In this document: in pieces, positions 24,777-35,426 of the stretch
Layout: every line of letters starts with the position of its first letter
Numbering within the stretch: position 1 is the stretch's first letter
DNA from: Phascolomyces articulosus
Taxonomy: Eukaryota > Mucoromycota > Mucoromycetes > Mucorales > Lichtheimiaceae
DNA length: 64,000 nt
Assembly (NCBI GenBank): GCA_025677815.1
Contig: JAIXMP010000018.1
Coordinates: forward strand, 372,001-436,000
Direction: 5' to 3'
The notes under the pieces: model-generated
Told to the model about the DNA's origin: nothing
Seen by the model: the letters and a program-made list of their open reading frames with translations, nothing else
The model's database searches: none
Program-made: the position numbers and the translations under genes

Positions 24777-24971
24777 TCAATTCTTTTTTCGAATCTCCAA
24801 GTATTGTTCACCATCATCATCGTCGTCTTCTTCGTCTTCATCTAATGAATACTGATAAAGCTCATCCAAAGGTATATTCGTTCTTGAAGAAGAAGGCGGG
24901 GATGATGGATTAGGACCAGTTCCTGTCATAGCATTAGTTACAGGTCTGGCGTTATAATTATTAGCAGTCAT
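24777..24971 (-). CDS. Possible small acidic protein, 64 residues
   Basis: ATG 24971 to TGA 24777. Begins MTANNYNARPVTNAM, has a Pro/Ser-rich middle and a dense acidic stretch (DEDEEDDDDDGEQYLE) before a basic end. The frame also extends upstream to a splice-acceptor-like TTTTAG near 25000, so it may be a 3' exon of a gene that includes the exon-like ORF at 25097-25330. No family recognised. Confidence 0.25.
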   Translation of the reverse strand: MTANNYNARPVTNAMTGTGPNPSSPPSSSRTNIPLDELYQYSLDEDEEDDDDDGEQYLEIRKKN

Positions 24972-25096
24972 TTTGGAATATAAGATAGAAACGTAGCTAA
25001 AACATGAAAAAGGATAAAGGAGCATATCATAGTTTATTGCACAGCATGCCTTTATTTTTTATTAAAAAAGGAGATGGAAATATAATTATCGATAAA

Positions 25097-25330
25097 CTAT
25101 TCCTTGGTATCCTTTCTTAATACAATAAATGTAATCCAAAAACAAACCATACCATGCGTGTGCGACAAGGAACAATAAATACAATCAAGTTTACCCATAT
25201 CCAATGTGTATAGCCATCGATAGTAGTGTGTAATAATATTATGTTCAATCTCCAAGTTGTGTGAAAGAAACTTGTATTTTTGAAATTCTTGATTCTGAGT
25301 CTTGGAACTCAGGTCTAAGATACCAAACAT
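25097..25330 (-). CDS. Possible first exon of an unknown gene
   Basis: ATG 25330 starts MFGILDLSSKTQNQEFQKYK. The frame stays open with varied, protein-like composition to SLSHTHG, where a GTATGG donor follows. A CTTTTTCATGTTTTAG acceptor lies near 25000, but the simple join leads to a stop after ten codons in that phase, and the acidic ORF downstream needs a different phase. The model is therefore incomplete. Function unknown. Confidence 0.25.
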   Translation of the reverse strand: MFGILDLSSKTQNQEFQKYKFLSHNLEIEHNIITHYYRWLYTLDMGKLDCIYCSLSHTHGMVCFWITFIVLRKDTKE

Positions 25331-25829
25331 CTATTTATAACCTTTTTTAAATAACTATATTTTAAAATAATTTATGAGAATAAATGCATATATATATACA
25401 TATAGGGTGATGGAAACAAATGATGAATAACTGGGCTGTGGTGAGGATTAAATCATTCATAGGACTTCAATCTTATTTTTCTTCATTATATGATACTCAG
25501 CGTATGAAATAGGATTATCATTATCTCTTTTTCCTACGAAAATATTATATAATTGCTATAAATATATTGCTATTGGATAAAAGAGATCTACGTAAATACG
25601 GCAACTATTTTATTATACTTTAATTCAAACATTCTACTTTTAACAGATTATATATATTTTTTCAATGTCTAGTTTTATTTATTTATCTATTTATTCATAT
25701 ATACTCACTCTTTATAGCATGTAATTGTAATGTTTTTTATAAGAATAAAAAATCATTAATGATCTTGTTCAATGTTAAACAAATTTAGTAAGAGTGAAAA
25801 ACGATCCTATAATATTTATACAACCTTAA
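25331..25829. other. AT-rich spacer
   Basis: No gene seen; TA-rich tracts near 25387-25400. Confidence 0.35.
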
Positions 25830-27010
25830 ATTTTTTACGATTTCGCTCTTCGTAATAAACATCATAACATATGGCTCTGCGCCTTGGACTGAGTCCAACA
25901 AGAATAAACTGAAACAATTGGAGGAACTCAAGCGTGATGATTGGGAGTTCATTGCGCAATTCTTCAACAACCCAAAAAGAACTGCTTATGCATGTCGATC
26001 ACAATATACACATTTAACAGTAAACATTATTAAGATTAACCATAAATAAGTATTTAGATATTTATTCATTAGCTCTTTTTGTTAATGGAATAGACCTATA
26101 TACGTTTAAATTTGGATGAAGTGAGCCGCCTATGTTATGCTTTCAAAAGACGTTCTGGGAGAACATTGCTGAGATGTTTAATCATCGTCATTCCATTAAG
26201 GAACTGAAACAACGATATGAGTATGTTCCACAAAAAGATAGTGACAAGCATGAACATAATATTGTATTGTATTACTCTTTTTAAAAATAAAATCGATTCT
26301 GATGGTTTCTTTTTACTATAACTAGCCTGGTACTAAAAGAAATGAATCATAAGATGAAAAATTGAATGATGGTGAAGAAGATTTGGAAGAATTGGATAAT
26401 GAATCAGAAAATGAGAGTGAAGAATCGGATGATGACGACGAAGATTATAAGAATTAGTAACCATTATCAGCTTTAAGCAAAAATACCAATAATTACAACT
26501 TCGATAGCGAACAACAACAAATAATTGGAATGGATAGATTTACTGCTAAGGATTAGCGTGATTTATCCTACTTTACCTCATACTACTCCAAAAAAAAAAA
26601 AAAAAAAACACCATAGAAAAAATATATTTTTACATTGCTAAATTTTTTAGCAATGACCATTTTTTTTTTGTGAAGGTTAGTGAGAAGAGAGGTTAATTGT
26701 GTGATACAAAAGAAGTTTTTTTAATCCAGTATACGAAGAATGAAGAATGTGGAAATAAAAGAAAAGAAATTATCAGCATCGAGATTATTTTTTATATTAT
26801 TCTCCAGCATGTTTTTTTTAAAAAAAAATGAAGAATTGTCTTGACACTGGTGGTGTAAAATAATTAAAAAATGGGATTCGGCGAAGCTAGCATGGACAGA
26901 AGATGAAATTAAGCTTCGAAAACGATCAGGTCCAGCGTAGCAGCACTTCGAAAGACGCAACAGTGCAAGTATCCCAAAAGAAACATCATATAAATATATG
27001 AAAAAATAAC
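25830..27010 (+). pseudogene. Myb/SANT-repeat protein relic
   Basis: Decayed Myb-type repeats on the plus strand. The first, near 25890-26020, reads WTESNKNKLKQLEELKR ... DWEFIAQFFNN ... RTAYACRSQYTHL, with the spaced tryptophans and the C-x-x-Q-Y end of a Myb helix 3. The second, near 26108-26240, starts LDEVSRLCYAFKRR, shifts frame by one base, then gives FWENIAEMFNHRHSIKELK. A strongly acidic region follows (26360-26455, ending DDDDEDYKN). A third repeat near 26893-27005 begins WTEDEIKLRKRSGPA and has TAG where a Trp would fit. Such repeats bind DNA. Stops and shifts rule out an intact protein. It lies just upstream of, and on the same strand as, the TnpB/Fanzor relic; whether the two were one unit is unknown. 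Confidence 0.6.
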
Positions 27011-27033
27011 AGTGATATTATACTTTTCCTTAA

Positions 27034-28425
27034 GTGAGCGATTCGCATAAATTACTTGGAATGCGCAAGATTTACACTTCTATTTCTGAAAAGAATAATG
27101 GAAACGTTACCAAGCAAGATCGACATAGTCAATATATTCAATGGCAGATACACTTGTCACCTGTTGAAAGAAAAAAATTACACCGAAAACCACGCGTAGT
27201 TTTCGGTTTGTATGTATTTTCTTTAATTCATTCAAGTTTGAGCCCGTCCAAGAAGAAGATATATATATATATATTTTTGAGAAGAAAAACACAAGGGTGT
27301 TTGTTCTCAAGATTATTTGATATTCGTTGGAAAGGGACTATATCAGGAGGAGATCACATTTTGATCCAGCAAATCACGCTGAAGAAACAGTCTGGTTATC
27401 ATCAAAAGCTAAACAAGCAGGTTGGTCCAAAAAACCAACGAATTCCTCGATATACATCTCGCCATATAATCAAGACCGATGGAATAAGCACTTATCAAAT
27501 GTTTAATGACTGGGGAGCGAAAATCATCTGGGGCAAACATAACTCCTAAATACATGAAAGAACTTCGTCATACGTTACGTGAGGATCTCCCACAACAAAT
27601 ACAACAACAAAATCTTTTAGACCATTTCGCAGGCGTTGTGGGTCTTGATTTTGGAGAAGTCTGTCTAGTCACTTCTGTATTCATCCCTGAAGATCCAAAT
27701 GCACAAGGTTCTCAGCTAGTTATTAAACAAAGGTACTTGTATGGAAATATGGTCCCGAATTTCAATTGGTTAAACTCCAGGAAAAACGACCAGGGAATCG
27801 ACATCATTGAGGATAGCTGATGCAGGGTTCATGTCGATCTTCACTAGCCCAATATCGTGTTTACCTTCAACAAATAAAACACAACAACTCTTGTGTAAGA
27901 GTCTTTGATTATTCAGGTCCTTCGGTACGACGGAGATTATGGGACAATGCCATTTCTATGAAATCCCGCATCGATAAAACAGCGTTTTTAATTATGAATC
28001 AGCCCCAATGAACTCTACAGCAAACAGATCCCAACCATCCACATCGGCACCTACAAGTTCTGTACTCTTTTGGGTTGGATGGGATGGCAACTAAAAGCCA
28101 GAAACGGAGCGTTAGCTCCCATGGTCATGAAGATGGCTCGTATTCTGTACCAAAAGTTAATGGCACTATCCGCCGAAAATCTATAAGCTATTGTTTCCAG
28201 GGTCGATGAATACTGTACCTCAAGGATTTGTAGCTGATGCCTTAGGGAAGGCCATGTGCAGTTCTTACAATACTTACATCGTCCACCGAGTTTCCCAACA
28301 CTCAACTTGACGCCCAAGGACAAATTGAAATTAAAAGAATTGTTTGTTGTCCCCGGTTCCATCATCATATGCATAGTGATTAAAATGCTGCTCTTTGTAT
28401 GTATCTAATTAGTTTGACAATGTTA
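27034..28425 (+). pseudogene. TnpB/Fanzor-type (OrfB-like) nuclease gene, broken
   Basis: Pieces in the order expected for the IS605 OrfB/TnpB superfamily, in shifting frames: HIIKTDGISTYQMFNDW (near 27460, the I-x-TDG-(V/I)S strand before RuvC); VVGLDFGEVCLVTSVFIPED (near 27637, RuvC-I with its Asp); QQIKHNNSCVRVFDYSG (near 27865); GTYKFCTLLGWMGW then MVMKMARILYQKLMAL (near 28055-28170); VDEYCTSRICS-stop-C (near 28205, the (V-D-E)-Y-x-TS-x-x-C-x-x-C zinc-ribbon entry); and SD-stop-NAALCM (near 28376, matching the RuvC-III D-x-NAA motif). At least three frameshifts and several stops separate them. Intact members are RNA-guided DNA nucleases (TnpB in prokaryotes, Fanzor in eukaryotes) carried by transposons; this copy cannot encode a functional protein. 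A GTG rather than an ATG opens the first frame, so the 5' end is uncertain. Confidence 0.65.
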
Positions 28426-31400
28426 ATACATCGACGTCGATAAGCAAGTTTCGTACGTCCCTCCCTACATTCAATCAACAACGGTAATGGTCTGATTTGA
28501 CACTCAGACAGGGAGGATATCCTCCATTGTATATAACTGGTGGGTAAATAATAATGAAGGATTAATGTATATACGTGAATACTATTAATTTTCTTTTGGA
28601 TTGTATGTACATCTATCTATCCCATTATTTTTTTTTGGTTTTTTCGCGAATATTTATGTATTAAATCTTTTTTTTTAACATTATCCTTGTGTGAATCAGA
28701 CTCCGAAATAAAGTACATGAAATTGAATCCTGTGATATTTGATTTATTGGTCAGAATTACAAGGCAAAATAATAACGGCTAACAAATTATGAATATTCCT
28801 GGTTATTAGGCAATTCAGCTACTCTGATCATTCTAATTATTCACGTAATAAAATTATCCTTTGGGATATCAAAATCCATCATTGATTGAAACAGCAGTTC
28901 TATCTAAATGGATGCATTAACATAGATTGATCATCTACATTATAAGGAATCATGGGTATATATGCAATCGCTTTTGACCACAAACTATATTGTTAGACAA
29001 CCTGCTTTATTCTTTATTATAATAAACGAGGTCGTGCATTATATAAACTAATGTATATTTATATTATTGTTATTATGACGGAACACTTATCATGTATTAT
29101 GCTTGCTTGTTTATAGATTTATGTGTAGAATATGTGCTTATTTATTGTTCTGGAGGATGCAAAATAAACCAGACCTGCGGCTATATGAGAAAAATAAGGA
29201 ATAGTGGAAATCAATGAATCTTTCTTCTAACATAGAAACAACCCCAATAGAAGTAATATTGTTATATACCATTTAGTTTATGGAATTATATGTCCTTGTT
29301 TTTATTTCTTTTATCCAACCCTAGATACGGTTTTGAGATCATCTTCATACATAATACTTTATGGGAAAATATTTAATGCAGACACTGCATCATCCATACA
29401 TGAAAAAAAATCAATAAATAGCAACATCGCTTCTTGTCGCTTGCTTCTAGAACTGTATTTGCTTTTTTGAATGTCTGTTACAGATTTTTTTTTTACATGC
29501 TGGGCTGCGTTAATGCATACGTAAAGCAAAAAATAAAAATCCTTTTGCTGTTGGAACACTATCATCCATGGGTAACTTACCATTCGTTGATACTGTTGTT
29601 GATACGTCGTATATTATAATATTTCAAATACATATATTGATTCAATAACAAACAGAATTGGATTCCTTATTATATAGAGTCTAAAAAAATTATACTTATT
29701 CGGGCATAAAAATTTATTGAAGAAGCTGTTGTGGTAATAATCAATTTAGATAGTAATATTAGCGGCTATCACTTTTAATTCTTTTATAAATAATAACCTA
29801 AAATTAAGTTTAGTTGACACAGAAAACTACAGCACAGGATAGTATATATGTAAAGTAAAATAGATCAACTGGAAGCATTTGCCTCCGAATTCGGCCTATC
29901 TACCAAAATTATGTATTACTATCCGTTATTATTAGGCATTATACATATCTTATTTACAATGTTACTACTATTATATAAACTTTCAATTACATGGAAACGA
30001 TAGTGTATTTATTGCTAAATCTAGCTGCAATAATAAGATGAATATCGTTTATTCATATATGCAGTGAGAACAACAAACAAATTTCATATTTTTTATAATG
30101 CACCAGCTTACTTGAAAACAAAAATCATACTTCCATTAAGAAGTGGATATACTATGATTTTTGTTTAATGCATATATTATACGCCAACATACAACAGAAA
30201 CAAGGATCAGTTACATGCTTGTTGTATTCACAACTTACTTGTTTTGTTCCTATCATTTGACCTATTTCATTAGGAAGTATATATTACAAAAAAAAGACAT
30301 GTAGTAATTAACAACAGGTAGCAATAGTAGCGGTATTCGTGCTGCAGCAAATCGATCGACCTTGTTTTCTCGTTTAATTATTTTATTTGGATAAATCATG
30401 TCATAGTTAAAAACGATACAATTGATGATGACTGAGTTTTATCGTATGAAGTAGGATATAATGCAACATAATAAGCTATTATTCCGCCTTTTAATTAATT
30501 GCAAGTAAATTTACAGACAGTTCATGCTTTTTTGACAGAAAGGTGATAGCATATCATCTTTTTTTAGGAAATAGATTACTTAAATAACAATGGGTTATTC
30601 AATAAAATAGTAATACAAAAGTATCATTACTAATATTAACAAGTTCACCGAATCAACAAGCTGATACGTTTCTTTTTCTATCGTCGGATTAATTGTTATT
30701 GTTGTTGTTGTTTTTTTTTGTTCTATTGTTAGCGGGTCTACTTTTCGCTTTTGTTCGTGTTTCTACTTTTATAAAACACTCTATGAAAAAGAAAGGTAAA
30801 ACGGATTGCATGATGCATATAAGCAGTAGTGGCGAGTGAGTCAGTGAATGTTGTTTTAGTTCCTGCTGCTAAATTTGTAGTATAGAGTTGGTTTTCGTGT
30901 CACACTTTTCTTCTTCTGTCACTATATACTACTAAAAATGTGATGGGTCTCAGATACTTGTTCACTCATAATATTTATGCTTGCTGTCTAAGACAATGGC
31001 GCAAAACAAAATCTTAATTATATAAACAAATAATAGTAGGATGGGGTCTCTCTCATTTTTTTGTTGGAATATTTTATAAGGGGGTTGTTGTTATTGAAAG
31101 GAGAGTGGGGGTTAACGGACTACGACTTGCATTAAGTAACAAATAAGAAACGTCCTAAAGAAAATAAGTACTATTTTTTCGATCTTAATTGTTACTAAAA
31201 ACAAAATGAACTACTTTTTTTTTCCCTTATATTTCATTTTTCCCTAGAGTTCAATGGGTAGTAGATGCCAATTAAAAAAGAAAAGGGATCTTGATAGTAC
31301 AATCTACTATTCATTATTTAATTCATTCTTGAAGTGCATACTGATTTATATGTAATATAACGAGTCCATTCAGTTGGATTACAAGTAAAAGAACCCATGT

Positions 31401-33814
31401 TCAAATCATTGACTTAGTATTTTAACGTTGTCTCGCATCATCATCCTTTCCCCCCTTATTTTAAACCCCCCCTTTTTTTATGTGTCGATTCTGTTGTTTG
31501 TGTGAAATCGAACTTGATTATTTCACGGAAATAAGTTGACCGACACACGATCGATGAGTTATTAAGTTCGGGATGAATTAGATTCCATCTTGCTCTTTTT
31601 GTTATTATTTGGTTCGGTTAGTAAATAACAAAAGAGTAGTACTTTTTAAATGTATTAGAAGAACAGCACAACAATTTGACAAATCAAACTAACTCTGTTT
31701 AGACAATGTATATAATTATTATATAGAGCGAATATCAAGTGCAAGTTGTCACATATTCATTCAATGACGCCAGTTTCTTTTTTGTTGGAAACAATGAACT
31801 CAATATGTATATGTTTATTATTATGTAAACCGTATTATCCTTCTATTTCAATCATAAAAGAAGAAAAGAAAAACAACTAGTTGATTTAAAACACTTTAAA
31901 GTTTCTGAGTGTGAGAAAGACGTGTAAGTTCGTTTTATAGTAAAATGAAGTTCTATCAAGAAGAAGAATAACGGGATCGAATTTGGGATGTTGTTGTTGG
32001 CTTTTAAAAAAAACAACAACACCATCTTGCCAAATAATGCGAGTTACCCCCGGTTCCGATTCCGTAATACTAACCCACACTTTTTTTCTCTCTTTTGCAG
32101 GTTTAAAAGCTCAGATCGTCCTTTCACTTGTCAAGCCTTTTGTGTACAAAACTTTATTCCATAAAAGGAAAAGGTGATGTGATGATAGCATGCATGTGGT
32201 TTGCATGTTGTTGCAAGATTTACCCAGAGAAAAAAAAAGAGGCCATCTAAATAATAAATCATAATAAAAAAGTGTTTCTTTTTTATTTGTTGCCCGAGCA
32301 CCACTGAAATTGCTAAAATCAGAGGTGTTCTTTAGCCTTCCACCTCTCCTCCCCCCCAAAAAAAAAGTGCGTTTGTGTGTGAATAAGTGATAGTAAATTT
32401 ACTATTGGAAGATCTTTCATAGGGGCATAGTAATAAATAATGATGGGTGGCCCAACCGTTGCACACTTTTACTATAAAAACTTTTGATGTTATAAAAACA
32501 GACAGTATCAAGTGATACAAAAAATCCAACTTTAAGATCCCCCATCACTTTTTTACTATTTACTGCAGCACTCTTTTTTTTTTCATGGTCTATTATAGAA
32601 TACTAATATATCCTGTTATTATTCTTATGCATCCTACTATACAATAACTTGCTACTGTTATAATAATAATATTAATAATAAAAAGGATATTTGATATATA
32701 ACAACTTGTGCTAATGTTGTCTGCGAAGTAGTTTTAGGGTTCCCAGATTTATAATAAACCATGTTTTATTATGTGGGATCCTTTTCAATTCAACTTTTTT
32801 TTTAACCTCCCTCTTTCTCCCCCTTACATTAACCCATTATCCAAATATTATTATAATAAATAATAATTACAGGTTCATATAGTGTAGTATATTATATACT
32901 TTATCCACGTGACTCATCCAAAGTTAATGCTGATTATTACCAGTCATTCATCTTGGCAAATATTTCACACGAAAAAAAGGGACGCGTCAAAAAAAAAAAA
33001 GAATTGGTTGGTTTATTTTTTTATTATTATTATTAAAAAATAATGTCATGCTCAAATGATTGTTGTTTTTGGTTCGTCCCGGCAAAAGGAAAAAAATGAT
33101 GAATGATATATAATAAATGATACATACATAATAATGATAATAATAAGAAAAGAGAGTGTTGGGGGAAGAAAAAAATATATGAAACAGAAAAAAAATATAT
33201 TACAGGTTAAAAAGGGATATAATAGCTGGCAAGAAAATAAAAGACACTGGCTAGATATTTGCTCCACAACATAGTAAAATATATAGGATAGCAAAAACGA
33301 GCGATAAGTAAGTAGTAAGAAAAATAAGTTGTGTTAGGTAATAAAAAGATATATATAAAGTAGTAGTAAAAGAAATCATTGACCTCTGGCCAGCCACATA
33401 TAAGAGAGAAGTTTTTTGGGGGGAGGAGGGGGGAGAGAGAAAAAAATATTCACACATAGGTAGATAAGAAAGAAAGGTAGGGTTTTTTTGTTTTTGTTTT
33501 TTTTTTTTTTTGGTTGTTGCGTATAAAAAGACTCAAAGTGGTGCGATCAACGCATATGTACATAAGATAATAAGAAGAAGTAAAAAATAAACAGAGAAGC
33601 ATATGAAAAGATTGGTATCGGAGGAGAGATGTTGTTGTTATAAGAAAGGTAATGAGTTTGGCAGACCTCGTTTGTAATAATCCAAGGGAAAGTGAGAGTA
33701 AGATAAAAAGAGCAATAGATTATAGAGTTGTAGAAAAGGATAGGAAATGTTGAATAAGTCAATTGTAATTGGATATATGTATATAAACACTAAATGAATT
33801 CAAGAAGAATTCAT
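28426..33814. other. Gene-poor AT-rich region
   Basis: About 5.4 kb without a supportable gene. It includes a perfect 12-bp palindrome ATCGACGTCGAT at about 28431-28442, a long-arm hairpin at 30116-30166, poly-C/poly-T runs near 31460-31480, and poly-G/A purine tracts at 33415-33445. The right end is the 3' flank of the bHLH gene. Part of the left end may belong to the element that carried the TnpB/Fanzor gene; no terminal repeats were identified. Confidence 0.4.
30116..30166. repeat. Perfect 14-bp inverted repeat, 23-nt loop
   Basis: AAACAAAAATCATA (30116-30129) pairs exactly with TATGATTTTTGTTT (30153-30166). It may be a small MITE core or a transcript hairpin; there is no gene nearby. Confidence 0.6.
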
Positions 33815-33817
33815 TTA
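33791..33817. repeat. Perfect 11-bp stem-loop overlapping the bHLH stop codon
   Basis: TAAATGAATTC (33791-33801) and GAATTCATTTA (33807-33817) are exact inverted repeats around AAGAA. On the minus strand the first arm contains the TAA stop of the bHLH gene, so the hairpin starts at the stop and runs into the 3' UTR. It may act in RNA stability or termination; no evidence beyond the sequence. Confidence 0.6.
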
Positions 33818-35318
33818 ATGTTGGGCTTGTTCAAATTTGTATTCATAATCGGAGGAAGGAATGGGAGGAGCTGGTGAAGGAGTTGTCATTTTATCCATAT
33901 AGTCTGTGGAAGGTGGCATAGTGACCATACTAGGATAAGTAGCTAAATTCATGATCATAATAAATAATATTTAGTAAATTCGAGAGTAATATAAATAAAG
34001 GGGTGATAAGGGTTTGCAATAATACAACATCAACAAGAATAGAAAGGATAATAAACTTACAGGTAAAGTCATTGGCTGAAGAAGGATCCATATCTTCAAG
34101 ATTAGCACTACTATAATCGTCATCGCTTTCATAAGTAATAGTTGCAGACATCATCATCTGTTGTTGCTGTTGTTCCGGATCTTGTTGTTGTCCAAACATG
34201 ACGTCGTTTTGTACTGGGTTCTTAGTAGAAAGCATGTTGTACGACGATGCTGTTGACATAAAGTTGGATGAATCTAATCCAGAAGAAGGTTGCATAGGGG
34301 GACTTGTATTCGACATTTCAAGAGAGGGACAAGAAGTGGAATTAAGACTGAGACGATCGACTGCAGCATAAACACCACGCGATGAAGTGGAAGAACCATC
34401 TGATTCATCTGCATCTGAAGCTGAACCATGAGTTGATGCTGTAGTAGAAGTGGATTGATAACCATGGTTTAATTGACGCATCAATTCTTCATGTTCTTGA
34501 CGTAACTTGCGAATTTCACTTTCAAATTTTTCTTCTTTCATGACAGTGTTTTTGACTAATATAAAAGAGTTGATTAGTTAGTTTTTTCTTTATGAATTAT
34601 CTATGGGTAGTTTAGAAAGAAGAATAAATTGATAATAGTTATTTACCAAAATCAAGTGTTCTTTCAATGATGGTGCCTTTGGAAGGACGACGGTCATTTT
34701 GAAGATTCGGCAAAGAATGGGCTAATTGTTGGAACTTTGTATTTAGATTTTCACGACGGGCACGTTCAATGGCGTTGTGTTCGGCTCGTCTTTCGGCTTT
34801 GGTTTGCATTCTAGTAAGAAAATTATATGTATTAGGAAAAAAAGAGGGCCTACTTTTTTTATGTAGAAAGCATTGTCAATTATTATTATTAGTACCTTTT
34901 ACCAGATGGCATGGATTGTTCCACTTGTTGATAATGTTGTTGATAAGCTAACACTAAGAATGATGAAAAGTGTTATCACTCAATGAATTATATATATATA
35001 TATGAATCATAATGCAAAACAAAAAAAGAAATACTACATACTTTGTTGATGATACATTGCTTGTTGCTGTTGTTGAAAAGCAGCATGTTGTTGTTGTTGT
35101 TGTTGGTGCATTCTGCGAGCATGTTGTTCATGTTGAGGATGAACATGACCAGAAGAAAATTGAAAATTAAATTGAGGATACGCGGTAACGCGACCTTCCA
35201 TTCCATGTTGTTGTTGTTGTGGATGTGATTGAGCTGTTGTCATATCATGATAATACATGGCATGAGCAGCAGGATCAAATGTTGGGTATGCTTGTGTTAC
35301 GAATTGAAAATTATCCAT
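33815..35318 (-). CDS. bHLH transcription factor
   Basis: Five exons: 35318-35042, 34953-34896, 34810-34647, 34555-34061, 33942-33815; phases join to 373 residues. After a Gln/His-rich N-terminal region comes the basic helix-loop-helix: basic part RRAEHNAIERARRENLN with His5, Glu9 and Arg13 (the class-B pattern that in known factors reads CACGTG-type E-boxes), helix 1 TKFQQLAHSLPNL, a loop with DRRPSKG, and helix 2 TIIERTLDFVKNTV. A heptad-like stretch follows (EEKFESEIRKLRQEHEELMRQL), so a short coiled-coil extends helix 2. The rest is Ser-, Gln- and acid-rich, as in activation domains. An in-frame upstream ATG at 35426 would add 36 residues including a run of Thr encoded by a GTA/TAC repeat; the start MDNFQF was preferred. 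The target genes cannot be told from this window. Confidence 0.9.
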
Positions 35319-35391
35319 TTGAAAAGAAAAACGAGAGAGATTTTTTTTATATGTATATGTATAGTTGCTGTTATTTGAAAAAGAAGTAGAG

Positions 35392-35421
<30 letters not shown>
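35392..35421. repeat. GTA trinucleotide repeat in the bHLH leader
   Basis: About ten GTA units. On the coding strand they read as Thr codons if translation starts at the upstream ATG (35426). Otherwise they lie in the 5' UTR. Confidence 0.8.
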
Positions 35422-35422
<1 letters not shown>

Positions 35423-35426
35423 ACAA

